Position numbers and translations under genes: made by a program
In this document: positions 33,971-42,633 of the stretch, piece after piece
Layout of the letters: every line of letters begins with the position of its first letter
Position numbering within the stretch: position 1 is the first letter of the stretch
Source: Bacteroidales bacterium UBA3743
Lineage (GTDB): Bacteria > Bacteroidota > Bacteroidia > Bacteroidales > Paludibacteraceae
DNA: 64,000 nucleotides
NCBI GenBank assembly: GCA_002371265.1
Contig: DFGT01000037.1
Span: 62,001-126,000, forward strand
Reading direction: 5' to 3'
The notes under the pieces: generated by a model
Seen by the model: only the letters and a program-made list of their open reading frames with translations
Told to the model about the DNA's origin: nothing
The model's database searches: none

Positions 33971-34478
33971 CTATCCTTCGTTTACTGCGATAGTATTCAA
34001 TAATAAATATAAGTAGTAAAGTGAAGAGTGTCGAACAAACACCCTTGAACAACACCAAATGCAACTTGTCAAATGTGAACGCGCTCAATGTGAAAAGCGC
34101 AATATGGTGAGCCAACACAAGTATGGATGCATATTGGATGAAAGTGTTTGTGCCATACGACCTGAATCCTGGCACAATCATCTTATTGTCTTCACGTGGA
34201 GAGAATATCTTATCCATATGAGGCTTTAAGAATCCCATTAACAATGTCGCTCCTGCATTCACTCCGATAGTGCCGCTGAAGAAGTCGATTGACAATCCAA
34301 GCAAAAAAGCAAGAATCTGAACCATTGTACGGTTGCATCCGGTAGGGAGGTGAAGGATAAAAAGGACGTAGAGATAAGGGTTGACATCTCCAAGAAAATT
34401 GATGTGGTTCAACACCAATCCTTGAAGCAAAACATACACCACAAAACTGAATATATATGAAAGTATGTCAACACCCAT
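33963..34478 (-). CDS. mreD: Rod-shape protein MreD
   Basis: A 171-residue hydrophobic protein with five or so membrane segments (DILSYIFSFVVYVLLQGLVL, IDFFSGTIGVNAGATLLMGF). It is MreD by position and topology. MreD stabilises the MreBC-RodA complex in the inner membrane. Overlaps mreC by one base. Confidence 0.9.
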   Translation of the reverse strand: MGVDILSYIFSFVVYVLLQGLVLNHINFLGDVNPYLYVLFILHLPTGCNRTMVQILAFLLGLSIDFFSGTIGVNAGATLLMGFLKPHMDKIFSPREDNKMIVPGFRSYGTNTFIQYASILVLAHHIALFTLSAFTFDKLHLVLFKGVCSTLFTLLLIFIIEYYRSKRRIDD

Positions 34479-35329
34479 TATTTGTTATCCTCCTTTATTA
34501 TTTTACTGTTCAACTCCTGAAGCTCGGCAGAATAACCGAAATCAATCACGTCGACAAACAACAGTGACGAATAATCCTGGCTCAGCCTTACGGTTATTTC
34601 ATAGAAATCGTCATTGCCTTTTTCAAACGACTCAACCCTTCCGATATTGATTCCGGCAGGGAAGATTGTTGAATAACCACTTGTCTCGACGGTGTCTCCT
34701 TCAGCCACATTGATATAGTTTGGCACCTGCTCCATAGAAGCCTTGCGGATATCTCCACCACTCCATGAGATGATACCAGTGCCTTTCTTTCCTTTAATGA
34801 TAGAAGATGTTTTGGAATCGATATTGATGATTGGGAGCACAAGGCTGAAATGTTCAGTCACTCCACTCACGATTCCCACCACACCGTTTGACGAGATAAC
34901 ACCCATATCCTGGCGGATACCGTCAGCCTCTCCCTTGTCGATAGTGATTATATTCTTGAAATTGTCGCGCCTCACATTCACAACACGAGCTGTATGGAAT
35001 GTATATTTCTTCTCATCTGCAAATGCTTTGCGCTTCAAATAGTTGGTGTCATTTTCAATTTGTAGAAGACGGGATTCAAGACGACGAATCTCTCCCTGCA
35101 ACCGGCTGTTGTGCTCAGCCAACATCTGATTCTGCTCCGTCAACGAGAAATATTGGTTGACATCTGTGCGAACAGAATTCATGCCTCCAATGACACTACC
35201 ACATGTAGTGTTTACTTGGAAACCTTGATAAACATTGAATCTTGCCACTAGAATTAGACAAACTAATTCCAGCAACAAGAACAATATTAGATTACTAAAC
35301 TTTCGTATGAATTGTAAAAGTGTATTCAC
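34478..35329 (-). CDS. mreC: Rod-shape protein MreC
   Basis: A 283-residue protein with one N-terminal membrane helix (LILFLLLELVCLILVARF), a coiled coil (ENQMLAEHNSRLQGEIRRLE) and the periplasmic beta-domain (VVNVRRDNFKNIITID, GVVGIVSGVTEHFS). MreC links MreB to PBP2 at the inner membrane. It starts 12 bases after mreB. Confidence 0.94.
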   Translation of the reverse strand: MNTLLQFIRKFSNLILFLLLELVCLILVARFNVYQGFQVNTTCGSVIGGMNSVRTDVNQYFSLTEQNQMLAEHNSRLQGEIRRLESRLLQIENDTNYLKRKAFADEKKYTFHTARVVNVRRDNFKNIITIDKGEADGIRQDMGVISSNGVVGIVSGVTEHFSLVLPIINIDSKTSSIIKGKKGTGIISWSGGDIRKASMEQVPNYINVAEGDTVETSGYSTIFPAGINIGRVESFEKGNDDFYEITVRLSQDYSSLLFVDVIDFGYSAELQELNSKIIKEDNK

Positions 35330-35341
35330 AACATTCGATAA

Positions 35342-36361
35342 TTATCGCATCAAGAAAGAGAATTTGTCACAATTCTTAAGTGCGATTCCCGTACCACGTG
35401 CCACTGCGTGCAATGGGTCATCAGCGATATGGAAAGGAATACCTATCTTATTAGTAAGACGCTTGTCCAGACCACGAAGCAATGCGCCTCCACCTGCCAA
35501 CCAGATTCCACGCTGCACGATATCAGCATAAAGCTCTGGCGGTGTCTGCTCCAACGCATTTAGCACAGCAGCCTCAATCTTAGAGATTGACTTCTCGATA
35601 CAGTGTGCGATCTCCTGATAAGACACTGGCACTGCCAATGGAAGAGCGGATAGACGGTTTGGTCCGTTGACGATGAAGTCTGCAGGCGCGTCCTCCAAGT
35701 TAGTTAGTGCGGAACCGACCTTCACCTTGATCTCCTCAGCTGTACGCTCACCCACCTTGATATTGTGCTGGCTGCTCATGTACTCCTGCACATCTGCAGT
35801 CAAGTCATCACCGGCGATACGGATAGACTTGTTAGAGACGATACCACCCAAAGAGATGACAGCGATCTCAGTAGTACCACCACCTATGTCGACAATCATG
35901 TTACCCTCTGGAGCCTCAACGTCGATACCGATACCGATAGCTGCGGCCATTGGCTCATAAATCATATATACCTCACGTCCACCTGCGTGCTCAGATGAGT
36001 CGCGCACGGCACGGATTTCCACTTCAGTACTACCCGACGGAATACATACCACCATACGCAATTGAGGAGTGAACCATGAGCGCTCCGAACTTGCCATCTT
36101 GATCATGGCACGCATCATCTGCTCAGCGGCGTAGAAGTCGGCGATCACACCGTCTCTCAACGGACGTACGATACGTATGTTCTCTGGGTTACGACCCTGC
36201 ATCGCCTTTGCTTCGTGACCAACCGCAACAAGTTTCTCACTCTTGCGGTCCAAAGCGACGATACTTGGCTCATCCACGACAATCTTATCGTTGTTTATAA
36301 TAATGGTGTTGGCTGTACCAAGGTCCATAGCCAACTCCTGTGTCAAAGAGAAGAAAGCCAT
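35342..36361 (-). CDS. mreB: Rod-shape-determining actin-like protein MreB
   Basis: A 339-residue bacterial actin. AMDLGTANTIIINNDKIVV is phosphate 1, MIVDIGGGTTEIAVISLGGI is phosphate 2, and WLAGGGALLRGLDK is the adenosine motif. It forms membrane-bound filaments that direct lateral wall synthesis. It starts two bases after the purH-like gene, so the whole purH-mreBCD-mrdA-rodA-dprA-gph block is one transcript. Confidence 0.97.
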   Translation of the reverse strand: MAFFSLTQELAMDLGTANTIIINNDKIVVDEPSIVALDRKSEKLVAVGHEAKAMQGRNPENIRIVRPLRDGVIADFYAAEQMMRAMIKMASSERSWFTPQLRMVVCIPSGSTEVEIRAVRDSSEHAGGREVYMIYEPMAAAIGIGIDVEAPEGNMIVDIGGGTTEIAVISLGGIVSNKSIRIAGDDLTADVQEYMSSQHNIKVGERTAEEIKVKVGSALTNLEDAPADFIVNGPNRLSALPLAVPVSYQEIAHCIEKSISKIEAAVLNALEQTPPELYADIVQRGIWLAGGGALLRGLDKRLTNKIGIPFHIADDPLHAVARGTGIALKNCDKFSFLMR

Positions 36362-36363
36362 CT

Positions 36364-36957
36364 TTATTTTGCGAAATAAGCGTGAATATGAGTGTCGTAA
36401 TTAGAAGATACCTTGAATGCCTCAGTAGCGAACCAACGTCTCTCCTCCAATGATGTCTCTGCTCCATTCTTCTTCATGATGTCAAGAAGCGGAGCATACT
36501 GTGCTTTTGAAGCCACAATAACTACATCCTTGAAATTCTTCGCTGCAGCTCTAATAAGGCTGATTCCACCTATATCTATCTTCTCTATAATCTCTGCCTC
36601 ACTCTTTCCCTCAGCTACAGTCTGCTCGAATGGGTATAGGTCAACAATCACAAGGTCGATTTCTGGAATTTCGTACTTAGCCATCTGCTCCTCGTCTTCC
36701 TTCAATCCACGGCGACCAAGAATACCACCGAAAATCTTAGGGTGAAGAGTCTTGACACGACCACCCAAAATTGAAGGGTAAGATGTCAAATTTTCAACAG
36801 CCTTGCAAGGTATTCCCTGCTGCTCAATAAATGCTTGTGTACCACCAGTTGACAATATCTCGACTCCGTTTTCATTCAATGTCTTAAGGATCTCAGACAA
36901 ACCATCTTTATGGAAAACGGAAATAAGAGCTCTCTTTATTTTCTTATTCGCTGACAT
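36364..36957 (-). CDS. purH: IMP cyclohydrolase domain of PurH, without the AICAR transformylase domain
   Basis: A 197-residue protein that covers only the N-terminal MGS-like IMP cyclohydrolase domain of PurH. SVFHKDGLSEI, ILSTGGTQAF, LGGRVKTLHPKIFGGIL, LVIVDLYPFEQTV and KIDIGGISLIRAAAKNF are all in place. The frame ends cleanly after the domain (FKVSSNYDTHIHAYFAK), where a full PurH would continue for about 310 residues. No second domain is found in any frame before mreB. It would close the IMP ring from FAICAR; the transformylase must be encoded elsewhere, or be replaced by a PurP-like enzyme. A -7 box lies upstream. Confidence 0.9.
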   Translation of the reverse strand: MSANKKIKRALISVFHKDGLSEILKTLNENGVEILSTGGTQAFIEQQGIPCKAVENLTSYPSILGGRVKTLHPKIFGGILGRRGLKEDEEQMAKYEIPEIDLVIVDLYPFEQTVAEGKSEAEIIEKIDIGGISLIRAAAKNFKDVVIVASKAQYAPLLDIMKKNGAETSLEERRWFATEAFKVSSNYDTHIHAYFAK

Positions 36958-36985
36958 ATATTTTGAATTTTCGTTAGTATGCCAA

Positions 36986-36993
36986 CAAAAATA
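36986..36993 (-). promoter_or_regulatory. -7 box TATTTTTG for the purH-mre operon
   Basis: On the minus strand TATTTTTG lies 28 bp before the ATG at 36957. It probably drives the whole cell-shape operon. Confidence 0.6.
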
Positions 36994-37190
36994 CTATTTT
37001 TTATTCACTAAACGAAAAAAAATCTGTATAAAAATTAACGAATTTTAACGATGTTGCATCGTTTTTTTTCATACGTTCCAACGACGGTGATTTCGGACGG
37101 GAAAACGTGGCGTCAACGATATAATCTACCTGTATGAAATCACTACGTGATATCCTTTCTATTGGGATGTTTCATATCGTTAAATATAAA

Positions 37191-37214
37191 AAAAGCGACA
37201 TTACTGCCGCTTTT
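37191..37214. terminator. Terminator downstream of the FISUMP-like gene
   Basis: AAAAGCG at 37191-37197 pairs with CGCTTTT at 37208-37214 around a ten-base loop. The A-run on the left acts as T-run for the minus-strand gene that ends at 37243. Confidence 0.6.
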
Positions 37215-37242
37215 ATACAAACTAATAGAAATTCCAATAAAA

Positions 37243-38160
37243 CTATTTATTTAACACTGGACGAATCACAACACCATCATAACGAGTGTGGTTCTGGTGA
37301 ATCACATGACTACCATCAGAGAATACAACAAAACTCTTTGCACAATCACTATCAACAGGACTGAAACTCCTTGTCCAATAATATCCTTCTCCTAAAGACA
37401 CACTTCCTGTGCCACTCTTCTTTACTCCCACAGCTGGTAAAAAAATAGAGTTGCCATTAGGTCCTGTCACTTTGGCTCCTGGCACACCATCTATTGTCGT
37501 GTATTCCCATTTACACTTGTCATAAAGTTCACATGCTTCTGTACCTGTAGGCATTCTCCAACACTCTCCCTTGTTTACTGTCGCCGCATCATGTTCAGCT
37601 GTAATCATATAATCATTGTTCAACACCCCTGCTCTAACCATATCAGAATTTGAATATCCCGCATAGTCGTATTTCTCATCTACTGGTGTTGTCTCTGCCC
37701 ATGAAAAATGAGTTCCCATATCTGTTGGTTTTGCGGCTCCAACATTCATAGATGCCCATTTTACAGAAAGGCCTAAGTCTACTGCATCTGTATCACTGGC
37801 ACAAACAGATGTCAAGCCACCGTCACAATTTGCTAGCTTCTGTTTCAATGACGCTATTTCAGCATTGTTTTTGATTAAAATATCTTGCAAATAATCAACA
37901 GAATCTTTCAAGGCCTGTCTCTCCTGAAACATTCCATCTATCGATTGTAAAAGATAATCAGGATCGTTAAGCTTTTTCTCACATTCCTTATCAGAAGCTG
38001 GCGCTGCCAACCTTGATGTTCCGAGACTAAAGTCAATAGAATCCACATTTGCGGCATCATAGCCAAATGCTGTTCCATCATTCTGATGAACATAGATGTT
38101 TTGAGCAAAAAGTGTTGAACTCAATAGAGTTGCACCAATGAATGTAAATAATTTTTTCAT
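37243..38160 (-). CDS. Secreted FISUMP-like (major paralogous domain) protein
   Basis: A 305-residue exported protein with signal MKKLFTFIGATLLSSTLFAQ. Residues 21-45 contain the Bacteroidetes short motif YVHQNDGTAFGYDAANVDSI, residues 75-115 are a probable coiled coil (QERQALKDSVDYLQDILIKN), and the C-terminal half is a FISUMP-like (Fibrobacter major paralogous, C-type-lectin-like) domain: VDLGLSVKWASMNVG, ECWRMPTGTEACELYDKCKW and GVVIRPVLNK. It forms a pair with the sorting-domain protein just upstream, the same pair as at 51433-53588. Confidence 0.8.
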   Translation of the reverse strand: MKKLFTFIGATLLSSTLFAQNIYVHQNDGTAFGYDAANVDSIDFSLGTSRLAAPASDKECEKKLNDPDYLLQSIDGMFQERQALKDSVDYLQDILIKNNAEIASLKQKLANCDGGLTSVCASDTDAVDLGLSVKWASMNVGAAKPTDMGTHFSWAETTPVDEKYDYAGYSNSDMVRAGVLNNDYMITAEHDAATVNKGECWRMPTGTEACELYDKCKWEYTTIDGVPGAKVTGPNGNSIFLPAVGVKKSGTGSVSLGEGYYWTRSFSPVDSDCAKSFVVFSDGSHVIHQNHTRYDGVVIRPVLNK

Positions 38161-38196
38161 ATTTTTTTTAGTTTATGTTCTGTGTATACACACTAA

Positions 38197-38664
38197 TTAT
38201 TGTTTGATAAATTTTACTTGTGATGAAGCTACTTTCAACACATAAATGCCTGAAGCCAAATCAGCAACATCTATCTCTGTACCTTTATGTCTTTTCACAA
38301 CTACTCCACTCACATTTACTATCTCCACTTCAGAATCCTCGTCAACATCTGTAAGATAAATCATACGTCGTACCGGGTTTGGATAGACAGCTATTGGCTG
38401 CATTGGCGACATTTTTTGATCTACCGCATTAGAATGTGAAAAACGAATGTTTTTGTAGTCTGTTGATGTTCCCTTGTCCGATACAATATTGAACGTCGGA
38501 TTTAAAGAATCAGACAAAACTGGTTTGATACACAATTCCAGTGTCTCTGTTAACGGAAAAATATCAGATTCCCCGTCCACTTTCATCCCTATTACATTCA
38601 AAGCATTAGCCGCGGATGCAGAAAGTGTCAATAACGACAAAAAACTTAAAGTAAAATTTCTCAT
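38197..38664 (-). CDS. Short exported protein with T9SS-type sorting domain
   Basis: A 155-residue protein with signal peptide MRNFTLSFLSLLTLSASAA. The C-terminal 70 residues match the Por-secretion sorting domain: IAVYPNPVRRMIYLTDV, VEIVNVSGVVVKRH, DVADLASGIYVLKV and the Lys-containing end VKFIKQ. It probably leaves the cell by T9SS. It lies 36 bases before the FISUMP-like gene and has its own -7 box. Confidence 0.82.
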   Translation of the reverse strand: MRNFTLSFLSLLTLSASAANALNVIGMKVDGESDIFPLTETLELCIKPVLSDSLNPTFNIVSDKGTSTDYKNIRFSHSNAVDQKMSPMQPIAVYPNPVRRMIYLTDVDEDSEVEIVNVSGVVVKRHKGTEIDVADLASGIYVLKVASSQVKFIKQ

Positions 38665-38701
38665 AACACCACATTAATCTTTGTTTTTCTTTTGTTGGGT
38701 A

Positions 38702-38709
38702 CAAAGATA
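38702..38709 (-). promoter_or_regulatory. -7 box TATCTTTG for the sorting-domain / FISUMP pair
   Basis: On the minus strand TATCTTTG lies 37 bp before the ATG at 38664, so the pair 38664-37243 is likely one transcript. Confidence 0.6.
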
Positions 38710-38922
38710 GGTATTAATTAAACTCTATTTATAAATTTAAACTTGTTTAACACCGATTTAACTTTCATTAATTTTTCTCTGATACATACAGCTTTATTGT
38801 ATATTTTTCTTTATTTAACATATCCTCTTAAAATCATAATCCTAAATAATCATATCTATTAATTTAGATACATAGCTTTAAATAATAAACAACTCTCATT
38901 ATTTTCGTATCAACCCAACAAA

Positions 38923-38952
38923 AAGAGTGAAGAACCGAAATTCTTCACTCTT
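38923..38952. terminator. Terminator of the lipoprotein gene
   Basis: AAGAGTGAAGAA at 38923-38934 pairs with TTCTTCACTCTT at 38941-38952 with a six-base loop, and the A-run on the left serves as a T-run on the minus strand. The same hairpin recurs at 39443. Confidence 0.85.
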
Positions 38953-38961
38953 AACTCTTGA

Positions 38962-39408
38962 TTAATTCTTCAATAATGTGTCACACTTTGCAAGTGTGGA
39001 ATCATCGATGAAAAAATACCTACTAGTATATTCGCCATTTTCTACACCATAATATTTTTCGTTCCAAAATGTACCCCAATCAGCATGATAAAACACGTAT
39101 TCTCCTTTACTGTTTTTCATCGAGATTGTATCTGCCCTATCTATATCATCAGGATGTTCTCCATATAAAAATGACATGGTATCTCTGGATCCTAATGAAT
39201 ATGATCTGTAACCCTGTTGCAATTCTCCTTTATAATCTTCGTATGAATAATGAAAGTCCACATACAATGAATCTGATGTGTCATTTATATAAAAATTCGA
39301 AATATACATATTGGGTTCTGTTTCTTCATCACAAGAAGAAAGACTATATATTAGCCCAATAATCAAACAAAGCGCGAATGTTTTTTTTCGTTTCATCATC
39401 TTTTGCAT
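38962..39408 (-). CDS. Small lipoprotein of unknown function
   Basis: A 148-residue lipoprotein with MQKMMKRKKTFALCLIIGLI and lipobox LSSC. The body is acidic and aromatic-rich (YISNFYINDTSDSLYVDFHY, YHADWGTFWNEKYYGVENGE) and probably forms beta strands. No family recognised. It lies between two copies of the same terminator, so it is an isolated gene. Alternative starts are at 39399 and 39396. Confidence 0.72.
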   Translation of the reverse strand: MQKMMKRKKTFALCLIIGLIYSLSSCDEETEPNMYISNFYINDTSDSLYVDFHYSYEDYKGELQQGYRSYSLGSRDTMSFLYGEHPDDIDRADTISMKNSKGEYVFYHADWGTFWNEKYYGVENGEYTSRYFFIDDSTLAKCDTLLKN

Positions 39409-39442
39409 TAATTGTTTTTATGAAGCCGCAAATATCATCAAA

Positions 39443-39472
39443 AAGAGTGAAGAACCGAATTTCTTCACTCTT
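39443..39472. terminator. Terminator downstream of queA
   Basis: The same 12-bp stem as at 38923: AAGAGTGAAGAA pairs with TTCTTCACTCTT. It closes the leftward ftsX-queA cluster. Confidence 0.85.
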
Positions 39473-39526
39473 AACTCTTAATTCTTAATTTCATCTGAAG
39501 ACGCACGACCGTACGTCTCTTCAAGA

Positions 39527-40579
39527 TTATTCCATGATCATCATCGCGTCGCCATAAGCTCCAAACTTATAGCCTTCCTTGATTGCGACGTCGTATGCCT
39601 TCATCACATGGTCGTAACCACCGAACGCTGTCACCATCATCAGCATTGTCGAGTATGGCAGGTGGAAGTTTGTGATACATCTGTTTGCCACACTGAAATT
39701 ATATGGAGGGAAGATGAACTTGTTGGTCCAGCCTTCGAATGGCTTGATCATTCCGTCTGTGCTGACCGATGTCTCGATAGCCTTCAACACTGTTGTGCCT
39801 ACCGCACATACATTTCTATGCTTCTTTGTTGCGGCATTGATGATGTTGGCATTCTCCTCGTTCACCTCTATCTGCTCAGAGTCTGTCTTATGCTTTGTCA
39901 GATCCTCCACATCTATATCACGGAAATTGCCAAGACCTGCATGAAGGGTGATTTTTGCAAACTCACATCCCTTGATCTCCAGTCTCTTCATCAGCTCTCG
40001 TGAGAAGTGCATTCCCGCCGCAGGTGCCATGACAGCGCCCTCTTTCTCGGCATAGATTGTCTGGTAGCGCTCTGCATCCTCTGGCTCAACTGGACGTGTG
40101 ATATAGTCTGGCAACGGTGTGCGGCCAAGCTTCATCAAAAGATCCTTAAACTCCTCCTGTGTGCCGTCGAACAAGTATCTCAACGTACGGCCTCTTGAAG
40201 TGGTGTTGTCGATAACCTCCGCCACAAGTGAATCATCCTCACCAAAATATAGCTTGTTGCCAATACGGATCTTACGGGCTGGCTCCACAAGCACATCCCA
40301 AAATCTCAACTCACTGTTGAGCTCTCTCAACAATGTGACCTCGATATTGGCATTCGTTTTCTCCTTATTTCCCTCCAAAATCGCAGGGAACACTTTTGTA
40401 TCATTAAGAATAAAAACATCCTCTTCGTCGAAATACTCAAGAATATCCTTGAATATCTTGTGCTCAATCTCTCCCGTCTTCTTATGCAATACCAACAACT
40501 TGCACTCGTCACGGTGTTCTGACGGATACTGCGCAATGCTCTCTTCAGGAAGATTGAATTTAAACTTTGAAAGCTTCAT
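39527..40579 (-). CDS. queA: S-adenosylmethionine:tRNA ribosyltransferase-isomerase
   Basis: A 350-residue QueA. PEESIAQYPSEHRDECKLLV, DVFILNDTKVFPAIL, GAVMAPAAGMHFS and ITLHAGLGNFRDI are family motifs. It adds the cyclopentane part of queuosine to tRNA using SAM. It is the last gene of the cluster ftsX, DUF3098, uppP, truB, queA. A 21-bp tandem repeat lies between it and truB. Confidence 0.96.
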   Translation of the reverse strand: MKLSKFKFNLPEESIAQYPSEHRDECKLLVLHKKTGEIEHKIFKDILEYFDEEDVFILNDTKVFPAILEGNKEKTNANIEVTLLRELNSELRFWDVLVEPARKIRIGNKLYFGEDDSLVAEVIDNTTSRGRTLRYLFDGTQEEFKDLLMKLGRTPLPDYITRPVEPEDAERYQTIYAEKEGAVMAPAAGMHFSRELMKRLEIKGCEFAKITLHAGLGNFRDIDVEDLTKHKTDSEQIEVNEENANIINAATKKHRNVCAVGTTVLKAIETSVSTDGMIKPFEGWTNKFIFPPYNFSVANRCITNFHLPYSTMLMMVTAFGGYDHVMKAYDVAIKEGYKFGAYGDAMMIME

Positions 40580-40614
40580 ATTTTTTCTTTTTAATGAATT
40601 TCTAAAATAAATCG

Positions 40615-40680
40615 GACACGCACGTCTTTCTTCTTGACACGCACGTCTTTCTTCTTGACACGCACGTCCGTGCGTCTCTA
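40615..40680. repeat. 21-bp tandem repeat ending in a palindromic REP-like element
   Basis: GACACGCACGTCTTTCTTCT starts at 40615 and 40636, 21 bp apart, and a third partial copy at 40657 continues as CACGCACGTCCGTGCGTCTC. The last part is related to the GTAGAGACGCAC elements at 48636 and 61409. Confidence 0.8.
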
Positions 40681-40687
40681 CGAGTCC

Positions 40688-41425
40688 CTACAACGATGCC
40701 CCTTCTGGCATTTTTATTGTCGGATCGTTGTCGAGCATAGATTGGAATTGCTCAATTGTGATGCAGTCTTCCAATTTTGTCTCTCCGATTCTTGTGCGGA
40801 TTAGCGACGTGAGATGCGCGCCACTTTTAAGGGCTTCTCCGATGTCTCTTGCCAATCCACGTATGTATGTGCCCTTGCTGCACACCACTCTTATCTTGAT
40901 CGCAGTCTGGGAATACTCCATCAGCTCTATCTCATCAATCACCAATGTCTTCGGTTTGATCTCCACCTCCTGTCCTTTACGGGCATACTCGTAGGCTCTC
41001 TTACCGTTGATCTTCACAGCTGAGAATGCTGGCGGCACCTGCTGGATCTCACCCAAAAACTGCTTCAATGTCTCCTCCACAAGCTCACGTGTGATATGCT
41101 CTGTTGGATAAGTGGCGTCGACTTCCGTCTCCAAATCAAAAGATGGCGTCGTGGCGCCCAAAGCAAGCTCTGCCACATACTCTTTAGTCTGGTACTGGAA
41201 ATTGTCGATCTCCTTCGTCTTCTTGCCCGTACACACAATAAGCACTCCCGTCGCCAGCGGATCAAGCGTGCCGGCATGACCAATCTTGATCTTCTTCACG
41301 CCACACGCATACCTTATCATAGTACGCACTTTGCTGACTAGATTGAACGACGACCAATGAAGCGGTTTGTTGAAACGGAACACCTGTCCGTCCGCAAGAT
41401 CCAGAACCAATTTCTGCTCCATCAA
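40688..41425 (-). CDS. truB: tRNA pseudouridine(55) synthase
   Basis: A 245-residue TruB. The catalytic Asp is in GHAGTLDPLATGVLIVCTGK, PPAFSAVKINGKRAYEYAR and CSKGTYIRGLARDIG follow. It makes pseudouridine 55 in the T-loop. It overlaps uppP by four bases. Confidence 0.96.
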   Translation of the reverse strand: MMEQKLVLDLADGQVFRFNKPLHWSSFNLVSKVRTMIRYACGVKKIKIGHAGTLDPLATGVLIVCTGKKTKEIDNFQYQTKEYVAELALGATTPSFDLETEVDATYPTEHITRELVEETLKQFLGEIQQVPPAFSAVKINGKRAYEYARKGQEVEIKPKTLVIDEIELMEYSQTAIKIRVVCSKGTYIRGLARDIGEALKSGAHLTSLIRTRIGETKLEDCITIEQFQSMLDNDPTIKMPEGASL

Positions 41426-42294
41426 TCAACCATCTGAAGAGAGACACCCAAATAAGGAAGGATAAGAATGATAGCTCCCACCACTATTCTATACCATCCA
41501 AACGCCTTGAATCCATACTTTGTCAAGAACGATATAAATCCTTTGATCGCAGCAAGCGCCACAAGGAATGCGACAACATTACCTACAATCAACACTCCAA
41601 GATGGCTTGTGAGCATCTCTGTTCCACCACTTAAAAACAGTTTCAACATTTTGTATGCTGTCGCCGCAAACATCGTCGGCACAGCAAGAAAGAATGAGAA
41701 CTCTGCCGCACGCTGACGTGTAAGTCCCTGCTGCATACCTCCCACAATTGTTGCCATCGAACGGCTCACTCCAGGTATCATTGCTATACACTGGAAGAAA
41801 CCTATCTTCAATGCACGTGGCTCATCCACCTTGACATCCTCACTGCCGTGATTGAATATCCTGTCGCAGAACAACATGAATATTCCGCCGACTAACAACA
41901 TCACTGCCACTACACGTACATCACCCAAAAACTCGTCAATCTTGTCGCTGAAAACCAATCCTAACACTGCCGCTGGCAAAAACGCAATGATCAGCTTCCA
42001 ATAAAAATCAAACTTATGAATCAGTCTCTTCCAAGCTGGAGCAGAGTCGCCTCCCTCCATCGGCTCGTTGTTGAGCACAAAGAAACGCTTCCAATATAAC
42101 ACAACCACAGAAAGAATTGCGCCAAACTGAATTATGACAGTGAATGCCTTTATAAACTCGCTTTCCGGATTAGCCTCGCTTAAATCCATACCCAGCAAGT
42201 TTTCTGTGATGATCATGTGTCCTGTCGACGAAACTGGAAGAAACTCCGTAAGTCCCTCCACAATAGCTATGATGATAGCCTGAATAGTAGTCAT
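41422..42294 (-). CDS. uppP: Undecaprenyl-diphosphate phosphatase
   Basis: A 290-residue multi-pass membrane protein. GLTEFLPVSSTGHMII and IPGVSRSMATIVGGM are the BacA/UppP motifs. It recycles the lipid carrier for wall synthesis. It is coupled to truB by a four-base overlap. Confidence 0.96.
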   Translation of the reverse strand: MTTIQAIIIAIVEGLTEFLPVSSTGHMIITENLLGMDLSEANPESEFIKAFTVIIQFGAILSVVVLYWKRFFVLNNEPMEGGDSAPAWKRLIHKFDFYWKLIIAFLPAAVLGLVFSDKIDEFLGDVRVVAVMLLVGGIFMLFCDRIFNHGSEDVKVDEPRALKIGFFQCIAMIPGVSRSMATIVGGMQQGLTRQRAAEFSFFLAVPTMFAATAYKMLKLFLSGGTEMLTSHLGVLIVGNVVAFLVALAAIKGFISFLTKYGFKAFGWYRIVVGAIILILPYLGVSLQMVD

Positions 42295-42332
42295 TTTTCT
42301 TTTTGTATTATTTGTTTATAAGATTATATTGC

Positions 42333-42623
42333 TTATTCTGATACAGATACTGCGTCGTCCTCATCACGAAGAACCAGGCCAGAGGTAGAACTTTCGTCCT
42401 CGTCACGAACCCAAAGAATAGCAAAAATCTCAAACACAAAACCAAACAACGCAATCATTGGACCCACAGTCACTCTTTGTGCACTAAAGATCTCAGGGTT
42501 GAATTCCGTACCCTCGGCTCCTCCACCGATCATTAGAATAAATCCCAAAAGAATAATCACGAATCCTACTGCCAAAAGCAAAAGATTCTTTTTAGGAAGT
42601 GCATATCCTTTATCCGCTTTCAT
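42333..42623 (-). CDS. DUF3098 family small membrane protein
   Basis: A 96-residue protein with two membrane segments: NLLLLAVGFVIILLGFILMI and VGPMIALFGFVFEIFAILWV, and an acidic tail. This is DUF3098, always next to ftsX and uppP in Bacteroidetes; its role is unknown, but the position suggests a link to division or wall lipid recycling. Confidence 0.88.
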   Translation of the reverse strand: MKADKGYALPKKNLLLLAVGFVIILLGFILMIGGGAEGTEFNPEIFSAQRVTVGPMIALFGFVFEIFAILWVRDEDESSTSGLVLRDEDDAVSVSE

Positions 42624-42633
42624 CTTTATATAT

